From contig NC_044016.1 in assembly GCF_900496995.4 (NCBI RefSeq), positions 20,440,932 to 20,504,931 on the forward strand: a stretch of DNA of 64,000 nucleotides, read 5' to 3'. Of this stretch, positions 12,701 to 27,700 are shown one piece after another (the stretch's first letter is position 1; every line of letters begins with the position of its first letter). The notes beneath the pieces were generated by a model, which was given only the letters and a program-made list of their open reading frames with translations, was not told the origin of the DNA and did no database searches. This DNA is from Aquila chrysaetos chrysaetos (taxonomy: Eukaryota; Chordata; Aves; Accipitriformes; Accipitridae). Position numbers and translations under genes: made by a program.

Positions 12701-15700
12701 GCCAAACTGAGCAAAGATAATGTTCACTATTTTTATTCAACAAAGGATTTAAATCACACAAGGAACAACACAGTTAAAATAAAAAACATGAAAAAACCTG
12801 TTCCAGCAATACAACTACTACATGTGAAGGAGAACTGTAATCATACTGCAGACAACACTGGTGAACAGACTGCAATATAATTGCTGAAGGTATTTTACCT
12901 TACCCATACAGCACATAACTTACCACATTGGGAACAGCAAGGTGTACTTCCGCTTTTAGAAAAGCGGCAACCTCTTCAGATTTGCTTGGATGAACAGAAA
13001 ACTTTGTTCTCCCAAATGTAGTTTTGCTGAAAATAATTTTGAAACATGTCATAAATAATTCACCATGAAACCCCCAAAAACTATCTTAGATATGTAATTT
13101 TGAGCTACCTTTTCTGGGAAAACCCTCATGGAGAATTTTCACATTACTACTTGACAAAACTTACAGAAGGTTCTTGTTTAAAGGAAGGTTCTTGTTTAAA
13201 GGATAATTGTTTTATTATCCTTTATCTATTAAAGGATAATAGCCAGAGCTCCACCATTCAGACAAAGGTTACCTTGGATCCAGCCATTGCTTTCAGAATT
13301 TATTATCCAGAATATTTTCTGATTCTGGATTTTAATATCTCAATTTAAGAATGATGGAACTCCGCCAGTGCTTTGAGTAGTACATAAGAAGGTTTTACTG
13401 ACCATTTCATACAACAGCCTATCAAGACTAAAAGTTGCCTCATTACATTTTAGATAAATATCCAACAGAACAGAAAAAAATTTTCAAGATGACAAGCTAG
13501 TGCAAAATGATAAATACATGACATGAACCCTCTCAAAACTCAAACTAAAAACAAAGTTAAAATTACAATTTCTAAATGCTATGACATGACATGGTGACCA
13601 ATAAGGGAGGATTCAGCAATACAATACCGTATACAAATATAAAGAGGACACTCAAATAAACTCCTATTGACTTCAATAAGATCAGGATTTCAACACATTT
13701 TCTATGAAAGATGTCCTCAGAGAAAGAGAAAAGTAACTCAAGCTTCAACACATATTAATGGCAAAACACCATCAACTTCACCTGCCTAAAATAAATTCTC
13801 TTAATAGAATTCTAAGTAGGCTCTTCAATAGACAATATATTATACTGACTCAGTTCTGCCTCTGAAGTGTATGCCTGCTCAAGCAGAGAAGAAGGAATCT
13901 ATGAAATTATACTGAATATAGGAGAATGATAAAATCATATGGATCTTGCCATTATCATATAGAATTCATAAAGAGTGCATGGATGATCTTTAACCCATGG
14001 GAAACAACTCTGAGTGCACAGCCATGCTTGCAGAAATAATCTGAAATGAGATTAACATAGGGGCATAGTGCCTTATATGACCTAGAATGGCCATTTAAGT
14101 TCTAGTTATTTGTGTTGCACAATAAAATATACTAACAGCATCTTGAAAGCAGTCCAAAGGGAAGGATATGGGAATAAAAACAAAAGGGTGCAGGTAGAGG
14201 GGAAACAACACTAGAAGCAAACTTCATTTTCTGCACAAAACAAAGTGCAAAGACTGTAACTAACAACATAAAGAATTAAAGCATGAAAGAAAAGTGTGCG
14301 CCTAAAGCATCCCTGCAACAAAAACTGAATGCTCTCCAGGTTTTGCTTGAGCCAAAAGAGCCAAGAGATCTGGAACTGTTTGACTGATGTTACATGTGCA
14401 TGTATCATTACACGTGTGAATGTATATTTGTATTATTATATTAACACAGAAATAACTTTGTTCTGGTAATACTATTGAAGGAATCTTTCTTTTGCAACTT
14501 ACTTTGAAACGAATATTCTTTTTTTAAGACTATCCAAAGACAGTCGGGTGGCTTTCTGGAGACTGTCTAGCAGCTGGTGATTGAAATAGGCAACCACCTC
14601 TTTACATTTCTGTAATAAATAAAACATAGATTATTTAGTATTGTATTCAGACAGGAACCTGAAGATTATCTCAAAAGGTTTTAAGTCAAACATATTAGTT
14701 CTTGTCTGAAGGAATTTATGCTGTAAACTACATGAGAAACACAACAGGAAAAGTTGGGGGACAAATAGCTTGTAAGTAAACAAGTAAAAGCTGCACAAAG
14801 AGAATTTAGCATCTAAGGAAGCTCAATTTGTCTTATTCAGAGACAGAATACTGAGATCTGGCTGAAGACTCATACTCCTTCAGAAAAGCTGTCTATATTA
14901 AAAAAAAAACACCATGAATTATCCAAGAATATTGGCGCATATGTACCCTTTTCAAGTAAGAGACAAATACAGTAAAATCTGACTGTAATGGATTAAGAAG
15001 AACATAAAAATATAGCAATGTGTAATGATCACTAGCACAGAACAACAGAATGCAACCTTGCAACATTATTGCATTTGTGCTTGCAAGTTTGCAAGTCTTT
15101 GTTCTCTACTTCTGCTTCCCTTCTCTGCTGAATATGAAGAGATTGTATTTTTCAGGGAAAAAGTACAAAGGTGATATTTCTTGGTTAAATTGGAAGAAGA
15201 GGATAGAAAGGATAAATGTTTGTGCCCACCCAAGAAGGAAAGCCTGAGTTACAGCTTAGGCACAATATTCACTCCAAACTTTTACACTTACCACTCACAT
15301 ATCAAGAATTTGTTTAATAAAGGTGATAACTGGAATAACATGGAATATGCTTTTGAAAGCTAAAATCCATCTTAAACTCAGTTTGTAGGGAAGCTATTTC
15401 ATCATTTTTACATGACATTTGATATTTGCTACGTGAAGTCTTTCTGTAATACAGATATCCAGCTACCAAAACTCAGGACAGTTTACTAATCTGATCGGTC
15501 TGAAAAAAATTCCCTTCTTATCACAAAATACCTTTTTAAACTCATCTTCTTTATCATTGTCCTTGCTATAATCACCACGAAGAGCTGCAGAAGTATTCTC
15601 CTCTTCATTATTTCCAAACACTATATGTTTTTCTTTAACTGTAAATTTAAAAATACTATGTATTTTTTGTTAACTGAATATTTGGTTCTGCTTTGAAGCA

Positions 15701-18700
15701 TGCTGTGCCCCCTCTTTACAGGCAAAACAATATTGCTTTTTATTTTAGTAGTACCTGGATCAGATAACTGGTTTTATTTCACACCATTTCTTTCACAACA
15801 GGAATCTGGTTAAGAGCCCAGCCTATAAGCCTCAGCCTAAAAAACACCACGCACTACAAATATGTTATTAAAGATACGTAGGTAGACATGGTTATATCAG
15901 CTGGAAATGTCCAAAAAAAAAAAAATCAACATAAACAATTTAACAAAATACAGAGAAGCAACTTTTCATCAGGTTTTTCTGCTTGCATTGTACTGAAGTA
16001 TATACTGGAGTATTGACCCTGACTATGTCTCTATACCTGGAGGAAACTGAACCCAGAAGGAAAAAGTCCTGTGTAAGAAAAGGAGCTCCATTACTGATTA
16101 AGCCTCAAATACATTTTTCTTTAAAACAGAATATTTTTCTCCAGCTATAAACTATTTCTCCTATAATGGTACAGGACCTCCTAAAATCTTTGTAATACAC
16201 CCTAGAGAAGTGGGAACCAGCCATATTGATCAGCTGTGAGCTGCATACGCTAGCAGTTGATAATCAATTGACTGTACTAATTTAAACTGACCAGCCAGTA
16301 ATGCACTGGTATTTGAGATACAATTCTACTGTAGCAGAAAAGTCACAAAGAAAGGGACAGTACCAAATACCTGACATAGCTGAGTAGAGAGGAACACTGT
16401 ATTTCACTTGGGGGGGGGGGGGGGGGGGGGGGAGCTATAATGACTAAGAGAAATGGAATTATAATATTCTTCTCTAGATCAAATACCTTGGTAATCTAAA
16501 CAGAAGGACAGAGTTTAATTCTAGAACTCCACCAACACTCAACTACCTCTGTATTTCATAGGCTAGTGGTTTAGTTTAACAATGGTAAATGAAGGCAGAA
16601 CTGTGGCATAGATGAAACTGTAGTGGGAGGGAGAATTCTGAAGAAAATTAGCTAAAACAATTCAGTTTTGATATGTACTAACTAGATCTACAGAACTAGG
16701 GACAGAAATTTTTATTTAAATAATCAATATTATCTACCTGGTAACACATGTTTTTCTGAGGTTTTCTTAGAATATTTAATTACATAATTTTTTTCAAATA
16801 CAGATATTAGTTCTTGAACAGCATCTTCAATGTGCCTGCTTTTGTGGTTCAATAACTCAGCACATTCTTTAGTATAAGCCTGTTAAATAAAAATATCAGT
16901 CAATTATCTTAGTATCACTGATTATCTTACTACTGTTCCTCTTCAGGGAGAGCGAAAACATTTCCCCAAATATTGCATTCTTCAGACTGACACTATTTCA
17001 AATACACAGCAACATTTTTAAAAGAAAACTGAGAAACCAAACCCAAAATCTGTATTCAAAATTATGAAAATCTTCTATTATTACAATATTTTTCATGCTT
17101 TTTAAAAAAAAAAATAAAATCCATTTTTAAAATGCAGCAGTATTTTTAAGGGCCAGAAGAAAATCCTGAGTATTGAAGGCAGGCCACAGTCTGAATCTGA
17201 AATTACCCAAATACTCTGTCAACTGTCCTTAACAATTTTATTTGCTTGCACTAATTTAGCAAATAAATATATTTTTAGCCTCATTTGGAATCAAGAAAAC
17301 TTGCAAATTCTCAAATATACTTGTTGGAAAGTAATTTTTGCCTTCTCCTTTAAAAAAACAGTTTGGAAAAGAATAAGGGAGAAAAAAAAAAAAAAGGCTC
17401 CATATGTCAGAGTATCTTCATATGAAAAAAAACTCATCTAATTGTGAAGCAGTTAAATAAATAAAAATTATCTATGAAATGCTACAGTTTAAGTATCTCA
17501 AATACCTAAGAACAACTTTATCTTGATATAAAATATTTTAATTAAAAAAAAAAAGTTCTGTATTTCTACAGTGAGAAGAATTCTTTTCTAGTTTTATATT
17601 AATTTACTAAGGCATTGTTTCTAACATGCTCAAGAATTCAAGTTCGAAGATGTAAAGTGGCACACACCTCATTGCAGGTCAACATGTTTTCTACTTTGAT
17701 AGGACCATCTACTGGTAAGACAATTAAAAGAGTATTTGATATTTCTTTTAATATTACATCAATCCATGCTTCACTTAAATCATTAACCTAAAAAGAGAAA
17801 ATTGCATTAATACCACACATTTATCTTTAAAGCGTAATATATCTATTTTAGAGTGTTATAACAGGTATACAATGTTTTGCAGAAAAATAAAATTGTATCT
17901 CTCTAGCCACTGAAAATGCATGAGCCTCACATAGTAGAAAATCCTCTAAGAAAGTGAATCATAACAGAAAAAAACTGTGGGGTAAAAGCACCAACACAAA
18001 AGACCTCAAGATGAGAGAAGCAGAGAAAAAAGGAAGCACAGCAATGCCTCATGAGTTATGATAACTTCGGGGATATTTACAATGGCTAAATATAGTCTGC
18101 TTTTACTGTAAATTATCCTCTTTCTGTATTATCTACAGTGAAATTAGGGAGACAAGTACCCTACAGAAAATTTAGCCTTTGTTAACATGTTCCAATGCAG
18201 ATGATCTGGAATATGACCAATGAAAGAACATTGGAAATTATATGGTTACTATTGCCACAGAAAACAAGAACTTGATTGCTAAGAGTGTATGTATTTAAAT
18301 CCTGCACAGTGTGATAACACAATTCTAAAAAGATCAGTAGTGTGCACAATTTCATTTCAGGCAGTCCTTTAAAAATAAAATCTTGTAATTCTTAAGTATC
18401 TGCTGGTTCCATGTTGGGAAACCAAAACATATGAGTCCTTGTGAAAGAGAAATCTTTAGAGGAATTTGGCATTTCCACCTACTACTTCACAGATTTCTGG
18501 TTATCAGTACCACATTTTTAAATTCACTGTATAAATGAAATTAATTCACAGACAGCATAAGCCAAGACTACTTCTGCACCATAACAGCAATGATCTAATT
18601 TTTGAATGAGCTTCTCTTGACAGCTCTTTGAGCTGATCAGTCTTCGAGATTAGATGAATGAGTGACAATGGAAAGAATTATCTCCTATGCCCCGAGAACC

Positions 18701-21700
18701 TCATCAGAAAGTGGTCCCAAGACTAAGAGTAGATTCTTTAAACTTGTTTTTCTTCTGTCCTGAAAGTTTAGGAATTGATGGAATAAAAGAGAACTCTTGC
18801 TCCATGATGTTATCCATGCTAGACTCCTGAAGAATCCTTGCTGTTTTAACAGCAGTTTTAGGCAGACAGGCAGTAATAGTAAGTCAAATCCCAGATCATT
18901 CTGGTTATGCAGGATACACTGCTGCCAGATTAAATAAATCAGAGTAACAAAAAAGCTATGTTAACATAAGATGATTGAGTTCTTGTTCATGATCTTACCG
19001 GCCGCAAGTCTAGTTGCAAGGCAAGAGGGACCTGCTGTAACTTGCTTGATGGGTTAGTCTTCAGTCCTCCTTTTACTCAACATAGCTTTTCACTGGGCTT
19101 TTTATTCTAAATTATAGCATTATTAGCAGTCAACTATAGTGAAGTGGCTTTGTCATGGCAGAATCCAAATAAAACTGACTTCTGTCCAATTTTTAATTTT
19201 TTACCTGAAATATTCTGCATCTGTGGTATCCCACCTTGTTTGTCACAATATCACTCATGCTTCTGTTTAACATCACTTTTTCCCTATTTGTTTACAATAT
19301 CCCATTCACAGTAATCAAGGGTCTAACCAAGTTTACATCTTTTTGTATTGATATGGGAGGGGTAAAAAAGTCAGAAATGTACACAATCTACATATTTAAG
19401 GAAAATAGAGTGTATCTACACAAGACAGTGTTATTTCAGGTATGCTCAGGCTCAGAGAACTGTTAATTTCTTACATAGACAATCTTTTTTTTCAGCTTTG
19501 GGTTTCAGTGGCAAACAGAGCACTTGATCATAATTATGGTTTTGTGCCATACAGAAAAAGAAGTGGATATACCCACGAGTGACCAACAATCTCCTACCAA
19601 AGGAGACAAAATTTATGATATCGGTAGGAGACATCATAGCCAAATAGTTTAACTGTCAAGCCAGAAGGATGATCTGACTATCAAGGTAAAGTCTTGAGAA
19701 GAAAAAGAACCAATACAGGTCCTCAAGCATGTTAATGGAATCAAAAGAATTCAGAAATTTATGTGGCAAACACTAAGAGAGGAAGAAAGCACAGACTCGG
19801 TCAGCATGCAGAGAACTGTGAGGGAAAAGCATGCTCCCCTTCATTATTTTATGGGCTGCATGAAGAGGAGACAGTTTCACAGCATGCCTACTATGAACAC
19901 AGTTAATGCTAAAAAGTTCTCCACTGGACAGTATTTACATGGAGGTATCTTGTGTGCAACTGCACTCATGAACGAGCACTCAAAGAGAAGCAGAGGTTGA
20001 CTGAAAAATCAGAGTGGTAGTCACACAATCTGAGGACAACAAGTGGAAATATATTCTACTGCAAGAATGGAAGCAAAGGTCAAACATTTGAGAGCAATGT
20101 GAGAGAATCACTGAGTGTATCATTCTTCAAAAAAAAGAACATATTTTAAAAAGCAAACAAGATTTCTATGTATTTCAAGTGGTACAAAAATAAGTACAGA
20201 TTAATTTCCAATATGAAGAGCAGTGTATTGGAAATAATTTATTTAAACTGTCATTTCATTTATATAGTGATCAATTGTATACCTTTTTCAAAAACTGTTT
20301 AAATATAATCAGAACTTGATCAGCTTCTTGAAAGAAACTTTCCAGTGTCACAGATGACCAAGTCAACGTGGTAAGTCCTTGCCTCAACACAGCTTCCATC
20401 TAAGCACAAAAATATAATTTCATAGATTAAAAAAAAAAGAATTTTAAACAAATGCCATTATTATTAGAATCACTAATGTCACTGATGAAAGAAAGAGTTG
20501 TGTCTAAGTTTTGCAAGGAAGGTTACAAGCTTTCAAGGAAAATATCAAAGAAATTTAAGCAATATTGGGGAAGGGGAGGGTAGTGCATACTACAGCCTCT
20601 GTCCACAACTGTCAAGTATACATTCTCAGCAACGATCTTGCCCTTCCTGTTCTCCTGGATAGTGTCTTTCAGTGGTTCCCACTACTTTCTAAAATTAAAA
20701 TCAAGTCCACTATTGATCTTACAATTTGCCCTTTAACATAACTTCACCGCTCGCAACAGCATAATTGTCTTTCAACCTCATGTATCTATGTAATGACATT
20801 TTTTCATTTGTCCCTTTTTGAGTCACACTGATCCTCTCCAAATTTTGTTATAGCCTCAATGCTATTTTTGAAAATCCTCTCTTGCCTACTATTTCCCTTA
20901 CTGAATTCTTGGTTCTGCATGGTCTGTTTCTTCTGGATTTGTCACCAAGATGTTCAGCATGTAGCTCATTTCCCTGTCACTGTATGATCTACACCAAGAT
21001 CCTTCCTTCGCTGCAGAACCTGTACTTTTCAAAGGAGATGGGACTCTGAGGAAAAGAAAAATCTTATACTACCGCCAGGCTATGAAAATCAAATTTTCCA
21101 GACTCTCTCACAGAGCTCCCCTGAAATTTTTGCCTAGTACTCAAAAATTTCTCACTAATTTCCCAGTATACAGCCACCACAATTTTAAATTTTGCCATCC
21201 CCGTCATCCTTGAAGTGACAGAAATTTAATTTTGCTTAATTGCTGAGAACCTTTGAACTGATTCCACTCATATTTAATTTTAAATAGCCACCTATCATAT
21301 CTGCTCTTTCATCTTGACATTTACCAAGTCACTGCCTGGACTTCACCCACTCTCTTCATCCTAATGCTTCTTTTTGCTATGTCTACGTCACAGCTAAAAC
21401 AATGACTTCATCTCAGACAGACACACAGCTATTCGAAAATACAGCCATTACTATCACCTTAATATATGTTTTCGGGGAATATATTTAACTCTACAATGCT
21501 GGGATGGTACTGTTACTGGTAACCAACATAGCCAGTCTAGAAACAGTTTCAGGCTCTACATGAGTTGCTGTCAAATTATGGCACCAATGTAGCCATAGAT
21601 TAGATTTGCTCATTCCATTTTTGGATTTGTGCTTTCCTCTCTTCTTCCTATAGACTGACGACTTCTCTCCCTTCTTCAAAAAACATTTTCATCTTCTGTT

Positions 21701-24700
21701 GTTTGTACAACACTCATCCTTCTCTTTTGCCAGTTGTTTCTTCAAAAATAGAGGCTTATGATTCCCTCTATGATATTATCATATTTACAGTAGTACTACT
21801 AAAGTGAAGACAATCATCACTTTACCTCTTTGTCTTTTAGTATTTAACTCTTAAGAGCAAGGACAACTTTTTTGTTTCTCACACTTCAGTACATGCCAAC
21901 TATGTAGTTACACAAATTTATGCAAACTCTGCAACCTTCTGATGTTATTATTTACAACCCAAAAGGAAAGGGTTACTTAGAACAACCACATACATACACT
22001 TGCAAGTGTCTGGCAAAATAAAATGGCTTGTAGGATAGACACTCTGCATCTCCAGTAAAACTTTACCTTTAGTGTAGTATATAACCTTTCTACACCACTG
22101 AAGAGACTGACCCAATTCACAAGGCTAATAATTCTCTCCAAGCAAAGACAAGAATCATGCATGACATTTACTATTTCAGCTAAATGAAAAGCACAACTTC
22201 CCATGAAAACCTCTAAAACTGAAATAAGTGATAATTTACTTCCATGTCAAAGACACATATTTGTGTAGATAAATAGACACACAAAGTCCATATTCTTTGT
22301 TCTACTGGGTTTACATCTCATTGGCACTAAGATTATTCTACTCTAATACACATTATTTCAGCACTGTATGAGGGATGCAAAGAGAAAATTTTTGGTCCTA
22401 AAGGCTTTAGTAAAATTCATGAAGTTCACAACATGCAGAGCCATCTAAATATTTTAAAATTATAAACTATTATTAAGGTATTCTAACTTTGTCTGAAGTA
22501 TACTTCAGTAGATTTAGCAATACTAACCTTTTTCATTTTTGGTGCCATTAGATTTACAAAATTCATTGGTGTTTCTTGACACAAATCTTCATAGCATTGG
22601 AGAAGACCCTGTTAATTATTAGAAAGGGTAGTATCAAGAAGAATAATTTAAGTAAGTGCTTTCTTTACTGAAGCAAACAACCTGTTATACAATCAAATCA
22701 TCAGAAAAAACATGGAAAGCAGTACAAGACTACATTTCAAAACAAATGTGGAATTTTACAGACATTACATACCCATGCACATTATTTCCGGAATGTAATG
22801 AATCCATATCATGCTACACAAGGAAGAATGAAAGCAGTATTCTTTACGCAGAAAGCCAGGCAAAGTATGAACTTTCTCTAGTCCTAAAGACAGCTTGAGC
22901 TTCAGTAACCGTAATTTGCAATACCCTCTTGAAACTGAGCATCATATGCTTTAGATAATTAAAGTCACATATAAACTCAGTTTTAAAATATCCTCGTCTT
23001 GTGCCTTACACACACACAAAAATCTTGTATGGTACACCTCATCCCCAAGGTATAAGCTTCTTTAAATACTACAAAAATAGCAAATACTACGGCAGGCATC
23101 AGAAATCGGACTTCTCTGGCAGGCAACCTGCAAAATTCTTGATGTTTTTGTGGCTCAACATATCTTCCAATCCAGAAGAATTCCAATCTTTGCTTCTCAA
23201 AATCTCTGTAAAACGGTGTTTTATTGATTTTCAGAGAGTGAACGCTTTTTGGATAGCTTTAATTATTTCATCACCAGAACATATTTAACATGCCACAGGG
23301 TATAAGAAATATATATGCTTGTATTAAAGTATATACTAGCCCACACAGCAGTTAGTAGAGGTTTTTCAAATTATATCCTCTATGTTCACCTGTGCATTCC
23401 ACAAATTTACCTTAAACTACTTCATAGCCAGCTTTGATCTTTATTTAACCATAGAAAAATTTCTATGGTTAATCAGATTTTCTTTTTTATTTTTTTAAAC
23501 AGCAATCATGATAATTTTTAAGTTTACCTCTAAACGCAACTTGTTTGACTTCAGGTTATTTTCTATTTTTACTATCTTTTTTGCTTGCTCCGGTACTTCC
23601 AGACCCAACTTTATCATACATTTGGTCTCTCGGACAATCTCTGGAATTTGGGGATCGAAATTAACCACGAACTTCCCAGTTTTAGGATGACATGCAAATA
23701 TTGTGGCTTGTAAGGCTGTAAAGACATTTTTGTATCAGTTTCTAACACAAACAATTGTTTCTGTTATATAAATTATTATGGAACATAGATTTCTAATATT
23801 ACTATATAGTGATTAAATATGTATGGTTACTTGTGAAATAGCTTCACGTTGTTTTCAGTTAAAGAAGATACGCAACTGACTTTCACCATATTAGCTTTTT
23901 GCCATATATAACCTTTCTCTTCATAAGCTAAACAAGCATCAGACCCAGTCTTATTTGTGGCATGTTTTTTCTTAGCTTGAGTTAGAAAATGATCAAATTA
24001 ATTTTCTAAGGACCTGGAAACAAAACACCTTTATGACATGCTCAGTATCTTACAAGAATTTGATAACCCAGAGGATGAATGCTTATACAGGGAAATTGCA
24101 TAAATCCAAAACAAAATAAAAGCCCAAACAGCAACGCAAAAACCTCTCTTGACTATGTGATGACGAGATTTTATTCTTATAGATCTACTCCCAGTTTTGA
24201 AGCCCACAGACTGTCTACAATTTATATGAAAAATCTACTAAATTTTTTTTTTTTAACTTCAACTCTCATTTAATCTTAAAATGATAAAGTTTGATTATCA
24301 AACATATTTTCTAGGCATAAGATAATACTTGTCCTGAGAGGGACTGGGATAATACAACTGTATACATTATTAAAGTGGAAGGAAAATGGCAAGAATTATT
24401 AAATGGCATACACAAAGAATTTGCATACAAAAATGAACAACTGTGCCTTAAATTTGTTTCACTACTGTTCCAGTCACCTGTCAAACAGTGTACCAAATCT
24501 GCAATCCTCTGCATCAAAACCAAGTTTCAAGGCCAGTAATGGACAGAGATATGTATTATTGGACCTGCTTATTGGATCATGATTAATTTGCACATATTAA
24601 GGGTAAATGAGGCTTAAAAAATTATCTGATTTGATTTGTGTTAACTTAGCATTCAATAACAGTTTAAAAAGCCAATTACATATTTAATTACTTACGATAT

Positions 24701-27700
24701 TGTAATTGTGAAATTTCCTTCATCCATGCATTATGATAGACTATCTCAAACTCCACCAATACATAGGCAATTCTGTTGTATACTCGAACAACTGCTTTAC
24801 CTTCTGGACTTGCCAAGATATTTGACTTTTTCTATTAAAACACAGTACATGCAAATTAAAACCATATCAAAAGAAAACCATACTATTTGGGTTTTTCTCA
24901 ATTTAACTATCAACTATACATTATATAAGTTAATATTACAAAGTATGCTTACAGAGTTCTTAAAAACTGTATCAAGTATTTATGATGCAAATTTATAGGG
25001 CAATAAAGTCAGTAAGAACTTGTAAGTAATAAATACTAAATATTTAACAAATATAAGAGCAATTACTTTATTATACTGTGATAAACACCTGTAATTCACA
25101 GTAAAATGGATGCTTGATTCTACTCAAAATTGAACAGTAACTAAAAATTGATTTAAAAAAAAATCTCCTTTTTTAATCAGTAATGATATTTATGTCTGTT
25201 TTCTTTGGAGCAGATTTAGGTGATCATTATTCCTATGTAAGGGAAACAAGAAAGTGAAAACCTCTCTCACATAGAAGTTAACTTGGCAGGAGACCCTAGA
25301 TACTTTACAGGAGAATCATTCAAACATTTCAAGAAATATTATTGCTATAGCGGATCCTAGTATAGCAAGATTCTGACTAATCCAATGAAGGAAGGAAATC
25401 CAGTATCAGGACATTCCTAAGGGCTATAAATGTTAAAGCTTATGTGGCTGGCACTAACCTTGAGCTGTATGTTAAGTGGTACAGAAAAAGTAGCGTGACA
25501 AGTTCAGTAATGAAATTCCCTGTTACCAGACTAGTTCAGAGATCACCTGCAGTGAAACTGGTGACCAGATTCTCAGTTACAGTACTGCAGCTATTGTGTG
25601 GGTCCTTACAATAAACTTGCTTTTTCAGTAGTACCACAACATATACACCAGACAATTTCAGGATATCAGGCAGTCCACATTTATGCCTTAAGTTACTCCT
25701 AGAAGCCGCGTGGTAAAAAGACCTGATTCTCCATAGAGAACACTACAGGGCTAGAGGAACAGAAGAGGTGGGTACTCAGTTAAAATACAGGACATGAGTC
25801 TTATGTACAAGCCCTGGTCTGCTCCATTACAAAAAGAAGAAAAACACTACTGGCTGGAACGGTGAAATATTTCTTTGTGCAATATGAAGACAGACAGATG
25901 AACAATTCAGTGCATATTTCCAGCTTGAGGTGCTAGTTCAGTGGTAAGTCAAAGAAACAGTTTTTCTGGATTTTAGTAAGGCATCTGATAATTTCCCTCA
26001 CAGCATCCTTCTGGAAAAGTCCAGCTGTGGGATGAGTGGGTTTATGGTGCGCTGGGTGAAGAACTGGCTAAAGGGCAAAGCTCAAAGGATTGTAGTGAAT
26101 GGGGCTACATCTGGCTGGTGACTTGTCACCAGTGGTGTTCCTCAGGGTTCAATTCAAGGGCCAGTTCTGTTCAATGTATTTATCAATGCTCTGGATGCAG
26201 GAACTGAATGCACCATTAGCAGGTTTGCTGATGATACCAAACTGGGATGTGCTGTTGACTCTCTTGAGGGACAGGGGTCCTTGCACAGGGGTCTAGATAG
26301 AGTGGAGCATTGGGCTATGATTAATGGGATGAAATTTAACAAGTTGAAATGCCAGATTCTGCACCTAGGACAGAGTAATGCCAGGCACAAGTATAAATTG
26401 GGAGAGGAGCAGCTGGAGAGCAACCCTGCTGAAAGGGATCTGGGAGTGCTGGTTGACAGCAGGCTAAATATGAGTCACAGTGTGTCCTGGCAACCAAGAG
26501 GGCAAACCGCATCCTGGGGTGCATTAAACACAGTATAACCAGCTGGTCAAAAGTGGTGATTACCCAGCTGTATTCGGCATCAGTGTGGCCTCACCTTGAG
26601 TACTGTGTGCAGTTCTGGCCCCACAATTTAAGAAGGATGTGAAGGTCCTTGAAAACATTCAGAGGAGGGCAACAAAGCTGCCGAAAGGGCCGGAAGGAAT
26701 GTCCTATGAAGAGCAGCTAAGGACTTTGGGTTTGTCTAGTTTGCAGAAAAGGAGGCTGAGGAGTGACTTCTTTGTGCTCTACAGCTTCTTGAGGAGGGCA
26801 ACTGGAGAGGGAGGTGCTGAGCTCTTCTCTCTGGTATCCAGTAATAGGATGCATGGGAATGGTTCAAAGCCGTGCTGGGGAGGTTTAGACTGGACATTAG
26901 GAAGCATTTCTTTACTGACAGAGTGGTCAAACAGTGGAACAGGCTTCCTAGAGAGGTGGTTGATGCCCCAAGCCTGTCAGTGTTTAAGAGGCAGTTAGAC
27001 AGTGCCCTTAATGTTTTAACTTTTGGTCAGCCCTGAATTGGTCAGGCAGTTGGACTTGATGATCGTTGTAGGTCACTTCTAACTGAAATAGTCTAGTCTA
27101 ACCTTAGTCTATTCTATTCCTACGTCTTGGGTCTACAACAGTGGTTACTGCAGAGCATATTTTTTTAACTAGATATTCACATACAAATAAACATGTTGCC
27201 TAGCATATGAGAAATGACATCATCATAGCCAGAAACATTACAGTAACTCTACTGAAGAAAGACATTTCACTGTTACACAAAACACCTAATTTATCCTCAC
27301 ATCAACTTACGTGAAAATAGTTGATTGGTTCATTTATCCTCCTGAATAGCTGTCTCACCCACAGTATCTTTCCTGCAACAGGTGGCATGTTTCGAGCAAG
27401 AGGAGGGTCATCTTTCTGAATTTGGTAAAGCTACAATAAGAATATCATCAAACACATGGATTAAAAAAATCTATTGAAATGTTAAACTGTTTTTCCTCTG
27501 GTACCACAATTTCTTCCACCTCCCAAACAGATTAAATTTGTGTGGAGTCACACAACAGTTCACTGAGAGAAAAATGTATTGCTTCCCCCACTTGCTACGC
27601 TGCTGAGATGCACACATTGATACCACTGTTGGTATGTCTCCTGTCTTCATTATCTCATGCTGTTTCTTAGCTGTGCTTCCTTATGACAGAGCCCTGAGTA

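Noticed and set aside
26639-26998. 119-codon plus-strand frame
   Set aside because: This is a remnant of CR1 ORF2 ([16 protein letters not shown]), not a host gene.
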